Source: Alopecurus myosuroides (Eukaryota > Streptophyta > Magnoliopsida > Poales > Poaceae). Taken from it: a DNA stretch of 64,000 bases. Location: positions 59,442,825 to 59,506,824 of the forward strand of contig CM054061.1 of the NCBI GenBank assembly GCA_028641055.1, in the 5' to 3' direction. Of this stretch, positions 22,311 to 32,491 are shown one piece after another. The notes beneath the pieces are model-generated. The model made no database searches. It saw only the letters and a program-made list of their open reading frames with translations, and was not told where the DNA came from. Numbering within the stretch: the stretch's first letter is position 1; the number at the start of each line of letters is the position of its first letter. Made by a program: the position numbers and the translations under genes.

Positions 22311-25300
22311 TGTAACACCTGGGGTGTTACCCTAAGCTAGAAAGTTGTTTGTTTTCTTTTGTTTTGCATCACATGCATCATATGCATTGCACCATGTTTT
22401 TCAAAACAACTCAAAATTCAAACCACTTTAAACTTTCACACATGTCCAAAATTCCCAATTAAAAAGTGCAAACTAATCCACTCAACTTGTTTTCAATAGT
22501 TTGAAGTTGAATTGTTCAAATTGTTTGTTAAAAGAAAACTCCTTTTTAGTAACCCCAAATGGCAAATTCAATTTCACTTCCAAATCAATCATAATTGACA
22601 TGGTCAAATTGTGGTTAAAACATTAAAGTTTTGCAAACAATTAAATTCAACAAATGTTTTCAAAATTGTTGAGTCATTGAGTAAAATTGGTTAAAAATCA
22701 ACTCCTTATGAAAAACAATGGAAATGCAAATGGCAATTTAAAACTCAAAGTAATATTTCAAATAGTTGGGACTCAATGATCACAATTGCTTTGAATTGTT
22801 GTTTGGCAATTTAATAAAATTCATTCATAAAATAAATAAACACCCCAAAAATCTCTATCCTTTTCTCTTCTCTCTCTCTATTTTATCTCTTACAAAAAAA
22901 AGAGGAAGAAAAAAATAAAATAAAGGAAAGGGAGCTAGGGGGAGGCAGGCCCAACCCACAGCCCATCTCCCCCCTAGCCCAACAGCCCACATCTCCATCT
23001 CCTACCTCTGTCCGTACAGAGGAGGGAGATGTCGCTGTCAAGCTGTCACCCCACCGATCCCCCCATGTGCCCTGCCCCTTATCTACCCCTCCCCTCTAGC
23101 AAACCCTAGGCCGCCCCCTTCTCCCTTTCCTCCTCCCTAGCGCCGCCACCCTCCGATCTCCCTCCTCCCTGCTTGTTTTCTTCTGCCTCTGAAACCCCCC
23201 ACGTACCAGCAGTAGAGGCCGCGATTCAGAGCCATGGCGCCGCGGTTTGCACCCTTGTCGTGGCCCGGCAGCGGCGGGAATGGAACAATGGAGGCCCACC
23301 TTCCTATTTGCTGAAGGATGCCCGGCCGGAGGAGCCCTAGGGACGGCGCCGTCCTTCCCCGACCACCGCCGGCTCCACCGCCCGACGCCATCACCTGCGA
23401 CCGCCACCGATCGTCCCCGCGCCTCGCCTCCCCCTTCAACCACCGAGGTGAGATCCCCCCCTACGGCCTAGGCCCCCCTCCTTCCCCTCTGCTCTGGTCG
23501 CCGGCCATCGCGCCGCGCAGGGGACTCCCCACGGCAGACCGCCGGCCGCCTCTTTTCTGTCGATCGGGATGCAGTGACCGCGTGCAGTTCGTCAGTTAAA
23601 CAGCCTGAAAGACCACCTCAAAAACCCACGCAATCATTACCTATCAAATCCGAGCGAGTACCACAGTGGTTAGGCAGTGTGTGCGCGCAAGCCCCCCAGG
23701 TCCTGGGTTCGATCCCCCCAAACCACACCTTTTTTTTCTGTTTTTCCTTTTTCTGCCCGAATTTCAGAAATAGAGATCTGAGGCATTACTTCTAAAATCC
23801 ATATAAAATTAAATATTGCTCCAATTTGGATGATTCAAAATCCTGTGGATTCATAATCTTGAGCCCTTTCTGTTAATGTCAAGTTTGCAATATATTTCTG
23901 TAACAATGTTTGCACTAAATAATTAATTACTGAAAATGCAATAAAAAGTGGAAACTTTGGAATTTCATAACTTTAGTTCTACTCATCCAATTTAAGAAAA
24001 CTTGGGCTCTAAAAATTTGTCTTAACAAACTCTACACATTGGTATTTTATTTGGGCACAATTGAATTAATTTTGAACATGTTTTCCTCTGTTTACTAAAA
24101 AGGGCAGAATAAGACTATTTATGGAAAATTGCATAATAAATTCAATAATAACCCAAAAATTATGTTTAATAGCTCTAAATGTTCAATGAAACATTTGCTA
24201 CATGTTTTCAATCTTCTCAATGCAATTTGTTTATTGTTTTCCCTAATTAAAAATGGTTCAATAATTCAATGCTTTAATTAAACCCTTTTAAATTGCAAAA
24301 TTCATAACTTGGGCAATTCAAATTCAATTCCAACATGTAAAATATGTTTTCCATGCAAAATTGAATGAAATTTGCAAATATCAACTTTGTTTTCTATTTT
24401 GAATAATTTAAATTGCTGAAAACAACGGTTTCTTATCTAATGCATTTAAAATTGCCAAATTAATAACTAATTCATCTTAATTCCAAATTCAACAAATGAA
24501 ATATGTTTTCCATCTAAAATTTTGTGTTCTTTCCAAATATAAATTTGGTTATATGTTTTGAACAATTTAACTTGATGAAAATAACAAATGCTTGTGTGAC
24601 ACCTTTAAGTAACCAAAATTCCAAAACTTAATAAGTGAATTTCAAAATGGGTAAACCTTATTTCCAATTGATTCTATTGTTGTTATTTTGTTGTTTTCCT
24701 CATCCCTGCATCATACTAAACCACTTTCACCTTTTGGTTAGTTGTAAAACAATTGTTTCAACCATAATTCATGGGCTTTTCATATGCAACTCAAATTGCA
24801 TATGGGTCCATTTAAACATGTTATCATGTCAACTAGTTTATCTTGATGCATCCTTAAACCTGTCATGCATCCATATCTTGATCAGGCTGGATCTTTTGCC
24901 GTAGTAGTAATTGTTGCATCCGGTGTTTGTTCGAGGTTCGTTGCTTCTTCCCGGATAGGACGTTGAGATGATGTGAGCAACGACAAGCTCTGTGGATGTA
25001 CCTCTACTTGCTGGATCTCAGGCAAGTATACTCACTTGCTGCCAAATGGCTGCCTTTCATCACTTGTTACCGATACTTTCCGTTGTTCTTATTCTAGCCT
25101 GTTGATTCGATGCTTGTGTCTCGATCCTATTATATGTTCACCTTGCAGCCATGATATAGCCTTTCCTTCCACTTCCTATTAACTGTTGCTTGTTTACCTT
25201 GTTGGCCCTCGTGTCGTAGTTGCATGCTTAGGTTTGTTTGTGCTCGAGTCTTGTTGTCCTTTTGTCGTATCACCTGTTTAGTTGATAGTTGGGTTTCAAT

Positions 25301-26613
25301 TCAACCAACAACATGTTAATGTCTGGGGTAATAATAATTTGATGATAAGGCACCGGCAGGAGGCCTGGGTTAGGGTTTTGGAGCCGGCTGGTGTCGAAAC
25401 TAGGAAAAGGGTCTTGTCTACTGATCCATGATGAGCGTGCTCACCGCATCCGGGTGGTGGTATGGAACCCCCCTCGACTTAGACCTGATCTGCAGCTTGT
25501 CCGAAGAGCCACACTTAGTTCGGGTGTTCCATTTGCTCCTTTGCATAATGGGTTGGCCCCCCTTTGGTTACTGATGATGATGATGATGCATATAGGGCGA
25601 GGCCTGTAGTGCCGGGGTGTTGTGTCCCGCGGGAGTTTTGCACACCTGCGCTGAGTATTCGGCTGCGTGGCTGGGACCTTATAGCTCCGTGGCTCCTAGG
25701 ATGGGTTGTAGAGACGGTTTGGGTCGTGTCGAGCCAACCTGAGTTTTAGTTGGTGGCTTGAGTGTGTACGGGTACTGGAGCACACCCTGCAGGGATAAAT
25801 CTTCTCGAGAAGCCGTGTTGTCCGCGGTTATGTGACGACTTGGTGAACGTACTGGCTAACAAGTACTCAGAACAACTTACACCTAACTAATGCTAATTTT
25901 GACTAGTAATAGTCTTATTGACACGATAACTTGATCCATCCTTAATCCAACAGTGTGAGTTATCCTTGGGTTGCTTCCTTAGTAGGGGGTAACATTGGAT
26001 GGGTTTGTTTGGTGAGTAGTTGTAGTTGGTTTCGATACACTATCTTATCCCCCTCTTTTAGCCGGATGTTGTAGTGAGTCTCTGTAGTTGGTTAGTGCAG
26101 CCCGCTGCCGCTTATTTGCAATAATCCCTTCCTTCCCGTTGAACCCAAAGTATTTGTATCTTGTGATGACTGGCTACGCCGGTATCTTGTGAGTATGGTT
26201 TATCCACTTGCCAGTACTTAACCGTACTGACCCATGAATCCTTTTTCGTGGCTGCATATTCAACATTGCAGTCAACAGGTTTGAAGTCTGACGACGTTAG
26301 CTTGGGAATCCCTCCGGCTTGGCCTGGGCAGGGATTGGACGCTCTCGGTTATCTTTAGGACTCTTAGTCCAATTTGTATCTTGTCCGTAGTCGGACGCTA
26401 TGTTGTTTCTTCCGCTGTTGTTTGGATCTTTGTATTGTATCAGTTGTATCCTTGGCTCGTTTGAGTCCTCTTGTATATATCTGTGCTGTTGTTGTTGTGG
26501 ATTATTCGTGAACTGTTGTAATGTTATCAGACGTGGCAACCTGGAATCGGTTATTATGTGGATTTTGGCGGGCATGCTGAAATCTGCATAGTGCCCGATC
26601 TCGGGGCGTCACA
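22311..26613. mobile_element. Solo LTR of a long-LTR retrotransposon (LARD-like), 4.3 kb
   Basis: It starts TGTAACACCTGGGG and ends GGGGCGTCACA, so the tips are imperfect inverted repeats (TGTAACACC / TGTGACGCC). It is flanked by a perfect 5-bp duplication CTCAA (22306-22310 and 26614-26618). No internal repeat copy, primer site or retroviral ORF is present, so it fits a solo LTR left by LTR-LTR recombination. The length resembles the very long LTRs of Sukkula-like LARD elements; the family name is a guess. The interior has an AT-rich 5' part, a pyrimidine tract and GC-rich stretch (22850-23570), a tRNA-like block (23640-23720), an AT-rich middle and a mixed 3' part. Confidence 0.8.
23640..23720 (+). 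other. tRNA-like (SINE head-like) Pol III promoter block in the solo LTR
   Basis: CAGTGGTTAGGCAGTG resembles the A-box of Ser/Leu-type tRNAs. GGTTCGATCCC, about 40 bp on, is a perfect B box. A TTTTTTTT run at about 23731 could terminate Pol III. No complete cloverleaf was confirmed by eye. Confidence 0.5.
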
Positions 26614-27312
26614 CTCAATCAATGGAGTCTTCAATGTTGGTGAAGCTAACCCTTGGGGAAGAAAGAGAGGGGCTATTTATAGCCCCCACTCAAACTAGCC
26701 GTTTTTTGCCCAAACTGCGACCAGCCCGGATTGCTCCGGATTTTTCCGGACTCTCGGATTCATCCGGACTGATTCCGGATTGCAACAGAGAAATTCACGT
26801 TGCAGTCGGAATCATCCGGGCTGAGTCCGGATTGCAACAGAGAAAATCACGTTGTAGTCGGATTCGTCCGGACTTGATCCGGATCCTGGAAACACCCGGA
26901 ATAACCCGGATTGCAACAGAGAAAAACGCGTTGCACTCGGACTCATCCGGATTCCGGACCTCATCCTAAATAATCCGGATTGCACACTGAAAACCCTTTT
27001 CTGGTCCGGAAAAGTTCGTTGATCTTCGATTTCTTCACCATTTCTTTGACACCGTATCCGTGCTGATTTAAGACCAAATCCTTTGACAAAGTAGCACATA
27101 CGGTTAGTAACTTCTTCATGTTGTTAACAAACACACAAAACAGCGAGATATCGAGAATGCACTTTCAGATGGGCGAGCCAAAATATTGGTGAACGATTCC
27201 CTCACCCACATCTTGCCAAAATATTGGCACGGAACTGAATCAGAAGCTGAGCTGGGCTGGGCACGCCAATTAATCGGCAGCAATCCAATCATGCAACAAA
27301 GCCCGGTCAACT

Positions 27313-27527
27313 AGCAATTTTTGTACGGGCATCCTAGGGCTCCAATCCATACAGCCTCTAACCCCCTTAAGATGAATCTCGTCCAAGATTCGGAATGGCT
27401 AGCAAATATGTGTGGGTGTGTTTCCTACGGTCAATATCTAGGCTAACACCCTTAAGAGAAATCAACATGGTGTCATTAATAATATGTGTGGTTCTATATC
27501 TTATCCTTTCAGTAACTCAGTAGCTTG
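27313..27527. other. Residual gypsy interior without supported ORF
   Basis: The sequence continues from the protease frame with several stops and no recognisable domain. It lies between the possible MITE half and gag/protease. Confidence 0.35.
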
Positions 27528-28727
27528 CTAACTCGTATCCATGTATGCAATTGATATGAATGAATGTGATGCACCGGTATTGATAAATACTACTGCGGGG
27601 TATGAACTGATTAAGCACATACCAGCCATAGGGTCTGCTGCATCATATACTTCCTCCACGTTCGCATGGTTTGTAGTTACCTTCCGGAACGGGCTTGGTT
27701 TGGATCCTCCATCATTTATCTTCTCCGAACAATCATTTTCATAGTGCCCCATCTTCTTGCACTTGAAGCATTCCACTTGACTGAGATCCTTCCTTCCTGC
27801 ATGGTTGTTGTTGCGGTTATGGCCATTGCCTCCATTATGATGGCCTTGGTTTCCATCCTAATTGTTACCTTTGTAGCCGCTAAGGTTGTGGTTGTTCCCT
27901 CAATCATGCTTATGTTTGTTTCCTTCACTTTGATTATGCCCATTACCTTCGTGCATATGGTGTCTAGAACTTCCAATACTGCCATGGTGAGTACGGACCC
28001 TCTGGTGTGATCCAGAGATGTGGTTGCCACCATCGTGCTTCCTCTTGCGTTTCCCCGCTTGTTGGTACTTTCCCTCTAGAATGACAACCTTGTCAATGAG
28101 TTCTTGTAAGTTGGTAATGTGAACCACTGAGAGTTGAATAGCCAGATCATCATTTAGTCCATCCAGAAACTTCTCGCGCCTCTTGGCATCTATGTCCACA
28201 TCTTCCGGAGCATAGCGATCTAGGTTGTTGAATTCAACAATGTACTCCGTTACAGAGCGCTAGTACTGATGCAAGTTACGGAACTCCCTCTGCTTCAGAC
28301 TCATCACTCCAGTTGAGACATGTGCATTCTTAAATCCTTCCTCGAACGTCTCCCAAGTAATATCAGCAATAGGATGGGTTATCTGGTAGTTTTCCCACCA
28401 AGAAGCATCTTGCCCTTCTAGCAAGTGAGCAACATACCTCACTTTCTCTTCATCGTTGCATCCAACAGTCACTAGGTCTTTGTTCACTGATCGCAGCCAG
28501 TCAAGGGCTATCATGGGTCCAGGAGCACTTGAGAACCTTGCTGACCTCAACCTCAGAAAGCGAGTAAGCATATCCACTTGTTGTGGTGGCGGTGGTGGTG
28601 GCAGGTTGTTGTTGTTGTGGGTAATGTACTGCGCGATCAGCTGTGCAAGTTGGGTCACTGCATTTGCCATGTTGTTGTTGTTCTCTCCCTCCTCGTTGTT
28701 AGGGTTGGGGTCGCGACGGGGAGGCAT
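27528..28727 (-). pseudogene. Gypsy gag and protease start (broken)
   Basis: The start is at 28727 (MPPRRDPNPNNEEGE). A gag core follows with FLRLRSARFSSAPGP, VRYVAHLLEGQDASWWENY and MSLKQREFRNLHQY. A TAG at 28262-28260 interrupts the frame, which continues unshifted into EKFLDGLNDDLAIQL. Further in-frame stops lie near 27900 and 27860. A CCHC knuckle (CFKCKKMGHYENDC) follows, then the protease start FINTGASHSF. The canonical protease motif is DTG; here the catalytic Asp is replaced by Asn. The frame ends at 27528 and no reverse transcriptase follows. It belongs to the LTR element whose primer site is at 29286-29297. Confidence 0.8.
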
Positions 28728-29285
28728 CTATCGGTTAGCATAGAAAAGTTTAGACATATAGGACTAAATAAAATATCTACTCATACTATATATGAACAAA
28801 GCAACACTTAACAATCAATAGACAAGCAAGCCAAACACTTTAAAATAGTTTTCAAAAATAGAATATAGATTCCTGCGAAAATACCAATAAAGTTTTAAAA
28901 ACAAAACAGTTGAAAATACTCGGACTGTCATTGCCATATAATAATATGGCCAACACCTATCACAGTAACAAAAACTAGGAAACCTATGTGGTGGGCAACC
29001 TAGTGTCTTCACACAGCTCCAATAGCATGCACCATGTTTCCTTCTTGTAGTAAGCCTTCTTCTCTATCTTGAGGTAAATCGCCTTTATGTTGAATTGAAT
29101 CTTCTCCTCTATGGGAATCTCCATTATGGTTTAAAAAAGAAGAGATGGAAGTGGGAGATCACGATGAGAAGATTACAAGAATAGAGCCAAAAGAAGAATG
29201 TATAAATGACGTTGAAAAATAAGTTTTCATCATATGACTTTTCCTAATCCATTTTCTAAGGTCTCGTTTCTATAGTCAACACATT

Positions 29286-29297
29286 GCTCTGATACCA
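29286..29297 (-). other. Primer-binding site of the gypsy element
   Basis: The minus strand reads TGGTATCAGAGC, complementary to initiator Met tRNA. It lies two bases inside the LTR end at 29300. The leader 28740-29285 between it and gag has no ORF. Confidence 0.8.
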
Positions 29298-29299
29298 TC

Positions 29300-30240
29300 T
29301 GTAGTAGTACAACACGACATAGGCTATATCGTTATGTATAGTATTGGACCCTAGACCAGTTCTCTAGTACACACAAAATAGATATAAAAATATAAGTAAC
29401 AAATATGATAATAATTCTCAACCACGAATACTGCAATCATGTCTAAGCAATCTACCAGTACGATGTTTTCCTAGCATATGGATTGCTACCATCTAAGGAA
29501 ACATATGATCGCTCCACTTGGGTGTTAGTGAAGCAATCTAGCATAGCGATAACACACAACTCATACTAATGCATAGCTACAATAAAAACTAATGCATATA
29601 TATTAAAATAGTAGATCATGTGTGTCACTTGCCTTGACAGAAATTGGAGTTGTTCACGCACTTGACTCAGTCGCAACCGTAACACCCAAAGTCCTCACAC
29701 GAACAACAACCGCAACTCTCGCAATCTACACGTTGCAAGCATACCACAATAAATAATCAAACCAGGCAAAACAACAATGCAACATATGGATGCATGATGA
29801 TTTAATAATGCAACACAACTAATTTACTAGTTCTCTGGTTGCCTAAACGATATATGATGCATGAAAAGATTTGTAATGCAACAAGAGATAAAAAAGGGGT
29901 TAACCAAATTAAATAGGGTTAATTAACAATGTACAAGATCTTGTCAAAATAAATTTTATGAAAAGGTGGATCTAAAACTAACATACTAATAAGATCCAAA
30001 AAGCAAGTAAAACACTCCATGAATTTTTTTTAGATGACTATGAACAAATTGTAGATTTGAAATTTTGAGTTACTCCGGTGGACAAAAGTACGGAATTATA
30101 TAAAAAAATCCTTAACTCAAATCCAAAAACCGAAAGAACGAAAGTTGTAGATAACGATGAGATACAACTATAGTAAAAAAAATAGAGAGAAGACGGACAA
30201 ACGGTTGAAGACTAATTGAACTTTTGTTGTTTCAGATCTG
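29300..30240 (-). repeat. 5' LTR of the gypsy element, truncated and internally deleted
   Basis: Aligns by eye with 8411-8480 and 9600-10440 of the 3' LTR. The roughly 1.1 kb between those blocks is absent, and the homology stops near 30240, well before the expected TGTAACATCCC end. Confidence 0.7.
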
Positions 30241-30652
30241 AAAGTAGATCGCGAAATTCTCCGGCTCATTTTATTTTTGATTTTTTTGACAAAGTTCATT
30301 TTTTCCAAAATTTGAATTTTTCGGTTTTTTGGACACCTGGACGATCCTAAAGTGCTGCCAAATATGGCCACAGGGGTAGTATGATAAATATAGCACTATA
30401 CACATAAATACATGTATTTTTTAACCGTTATTCTTTTTAGTGGATAAAATGGCATAGTTAGAGGTATAGAGAATTCAAAGTGGCATATTTCCAAGTTCAA
30501 CTTTCGTAACGGCATATCTCCAATCCATGAACAGAGCAATGCCATAGATCCAATTAGCCCTATTTAATTTCGTACCATCAACGCTTAATACATCATGGGA
30601 ATACAACCGAATTCGACGGGTCCATTCTTCGGCCTCATGGATCACATGGCAC
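30241..30652. other. AT-rich flank without gene
   Basis: T-rich and A-rich stretches with no coding signal. The final 8 bp (CATGGCAC) form the left target duplication of the hAT element. Confidence 0.3.
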
Positions 30653-32043
30653 CAGGGGCGGCGCCAGTAGGGGGTCGAGGATGGTCGGTCGACCCGGCTC
30701 GTACCGAGCGAAAGTAAGAATAGCTACGGAAAAAAAGAAAAAAAAAGGTACCGAGAGAAACTGCCCCGCACCCAAACCCCATCTCTTTCTCTGCTAGCTC
30801 CCTTTGCCTGCGCGCCGCCACTACCATCCAGGCTGGGTCGTGCCTCCGCTCCGGCCAGGACTGCAGCCGGTCTGGGTCGCGCCTCCTCCAGCAATCGCAT
30901 CGCCGTCCCTGCCTGTTTCTCCGCCAGGCCGACAGAGTTGTGCGCCGCCCGGCCAGGACTGCGTCCGGCCAGCCCGCCTGTCGCGCTCCGCCCCGCCTGC
31001 CCGCTCAACTCCTCCGCCGGCCACCGCCTCGCCGTCCCAGCCCATTTCCTCGCCGGCCGACAGAGCTGCGCGCCGCTCGGCAAGGTCTGCGTCCAGCCAG
31101 CCCGCCTGCCGCGCCCCGCCCCGCCTGCCCGCTCAACTCCTCCGCTGGCCACCGCCTCGCAGTCCCAGCCCATTTCCTCGCCGGCCGACAGAGCTGCGCG
31201 TCGCTCGGCAAGGTCTACGTCCAGCCAGCCCGCCTGCCGCGCTCTGCCCCGCCTTCCCGCGTAGCTCCTTCGCCGGCCACCGCCACGCTCTTCCCGGCGC
31301 CCCGGCCGACTGCCCGCCGCCGCGATGCCCCGCCCGCGCTTTGTCTCTCACGCACGACACCTTCCCATTTGACCTCCTACCTCTGATGGAAGCAGACGAA
31401 GAGGGCACGCTGCGGACAGGTAAATTTCCTCATCGGATTTGGTTTGCGTTTTAATTTTGATGCCTATTTATCTAGTGACCAACATTGTGCAGTAGATTGA
31501 TCCTAAAATTCGCCGAAGAGAGCAAATGTTTCTGAAAGTTTTGATCTAGCAAATGCCGTTGCCGATCCTAAAGTTTGGAGACCAATTGATGAATATGGTA
31601 CCCCTGAAATTAGAGACAAAATAAGAGGGTCATCTTTGTGAAGAGGACGGTTCTAGTTGGTCATAATTTTACCAAAAAATATTTGGTCCGGGTTGTTGGT
31701 CATTTCTAGATGCATGTACTCTCTCTGTCTCAAATAAATCATGTTGCGTTTGTAAAATATGGATGTATCGATAAGGACATATCCATATTTTGACAAATCT
31801 ATAAAAATTAATTTAATGCGGAAGAAATATACCGAATATGGTTTGTTAGAATATAGCATGGAGAAGGATGTCACATATTGTTTCTTGTTCCTCGTAGTCA
31901 GTTTGTATTATTGTTGATTGATTATGAAACTGAATCCGTTTGAACATTTTTTACCTTGAGTACACTTGTTTTTTTTTTTGGCTAATTCTTTTTAGAGATT
32001 ATTTGTTCGACCCGGCTCGGTTTAATTCCTGGCTCCGCCACTG
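30653..32043. mobile_element. hAT-type transposon, deletion derivative
   Basis: The left end is CAGGGGCGGCGCCAGTAGG and the right end, read inward, is CAGTGGCGGAGCCAGGAAT, a known plant hAT-like terminus. The flanks are 8-bp near-duplicates CATGGCAC (30645-30652) and CATGACAT (32044-32051). A short stretch at 31551-31625 reads DPKVWRPIDEYGTPEIRDKI, resembling the N-terminal block of hAT transposases that begins DPGLRxPI...RDeiRR. Most of the transposase is missing. A GC-rich tandem repeat occupies 30930-31260. Confidence 0.7.
30931..31260. repeat. GC-rich tandem repeat, 128-bp period, inside the hAT element
   Basis: Units begin GACAGAG at 30931, 31059 and 31187, giving a 128-bp period, with a partial third unit. 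The units share TCCGGCCAGCCCGCCTG-like and CCCGCTCAACTCCTCCG blocks. The period is not a multiple of 3, so overlapping long ORFs here are composition artefacts. Confidence 0.85.
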
Positions 32044-32060
32044 CATGACATGTATATGTA

Positions 32061-32167
32061 CTCCGTTTTCTAATAAGTGTCGTTGAAATGGGTAGAAATA
32101 GAGGTATCTAATACGTAAATACATTTAGACATCCATCTCAATGACACTTATTTTGAGATGGAGGGAG
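32061..32167. mobile_element. Stowaway MITE
   Basis: CTCCGTTTTCTAATAAGTG and its inverted partner (CACTTATTTTGAGATGGAG) are flanked by TA. It lies about 325 bp upstream of the VTI11-like ATG, within the likely promoter. Confidence 0.85.
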
Positions 32168-32169
32168 TA

Positions 32170-32491
32170 TATTCATTTCTCCTTAGAACGAAGATGTGAC
32201 TTCTGAGTTGAAAAAAGATATTACTAAGCTTTTCTGAAGCAGGAGTACCTTTTCTTTTCTTCTGATCTGAAATGGAGTACTCGTCAGCGTTTCCGTGTTC
32301 GTTCACCGGTTTCCAACACGGCACCCTTCCTCCTCCCCCCTCGCGAACGAACTCGCTCCGACCAACCGACCGATCAACCACCGCAGCTCCAACTCTTCCA
32401 TTGATTCCGAAGGCTCCGCCGGCCTCGATCCGATTCAGCTGCGCGGCTGCCGATTCGCGGGAGCCACGTGCGCACGTAGCCAGCAGCAGCC
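32170..32491 (+). promoter_or_regulatory. Upstream region / 5' leader of the VTI11-like gene
   Basis: Composition changes from AT-rich to GC-rich at about 32280, typical of a grass promoter and leader. No convincing TATA box was seen. The bases before the ATG (AGCAGCAGCC) are a good plant start context. Confidence 0.45.

Larger units (their letters stand above)
11127..27167 (-). mobile_element. Ty1/copia retrotransposon with an extra ORF after pol
   Basis: This is a complete structure on the minus strand. It has a 5' LTR (27167-21629, itself interrupted), primer site (21626-21610), gag, protease, integrase, reverse transcriptase, RNase H (21573-15553), a further ORF (14552-12960), polypurine tract (12382-12369) and 3' LTR (12368-11127). 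A perfect 5-bp duplication GATGG flanks it (11122-11126 and 27168-27172). The order integrase before reverse transcriptase makes it copia. The long coiled-coil gag and the extra ORF downstream of pol suggest the Sirevirus/Maximus-like lineage. By eye the LTRs differ at roughly 30 positions in 1.2 kb, so insertion is fairly recent, yet all genes are broken. Confidence 0.85.
21629..27167 (-). repeat. 5' LTR of the copia element, interrupted by a solo LTR
   Basis: Two halves (21629-22310 and 26614-27167) together give about 1,230 bp, colinear with 11127-12368. The gap is the nested element at 22311-26613 with its CTCAA duplication. Close similarity to the 3' LTR shows the nested insertion came after the copia insertion. 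Confidence 0.9.
11078..27312. mobile_element. Possible Tourist-like MITE split by the copia element
   Basis: Fragments 11084-11126 and 27173-27312 become contiguous if the copia element and one GATGG are removed. The ends then read CGGATGTTTGGTTCATGCTTG and, inverted, CGGGCTTTGTTGCATGATTGG, an imperfect terminal inverted repeat. No clear 3-bp duplication was found, so the class is uncertain. Confidence 0.35.
8411..30240 (-). mobile_element. Ty3/gypsy retrotransposon, gag and protease only, hosting a nested copia element
   Basis: Read on the minus strand: a truncated 5' LTR (30240-29300), a primer-binding site (29297-29286), gag plus the start of protease (28727-27528), then a short remnant. 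The reading is interrupted by the copia element at 27167-11127 and resumes at 11121-11078 before the 3' LTR (11077-8411). Reverse transcriptase, RNase H and integrase are absent, so the copy was deleted internally as well as invaded. Both LTRs share long blocks such as 9605-10430 against 29400-30200. No flanking duplication can be tested because the 5' LTR is cut. Confidence 0.75.

Noticed and set aside
23096..23600. Possible gene in the GC-rich part of the solo LTR
   Set aside because: ORFs overlap on both strands, lack domains, and lie inside a clearly bounded LTR; probably leader-like LTR sequence.
30724..31454. Long overlapping ORFs on both strands in the GC-rich block of the hAT element
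   Set aside because: They come from a 128-bp tandem repeat with very high GC and few stops in any frame. The composition (Pro/Arg/Ala only) is not protein-like and the period is not a multiple of 3.
31700..31810. Stowaway-like start TACTCTCTCTGTCTCAAATA within the hAT element
   Set aside because: Only one terminus was seen and the expected inverted partner is absent, so a MITE cannot be claimed.
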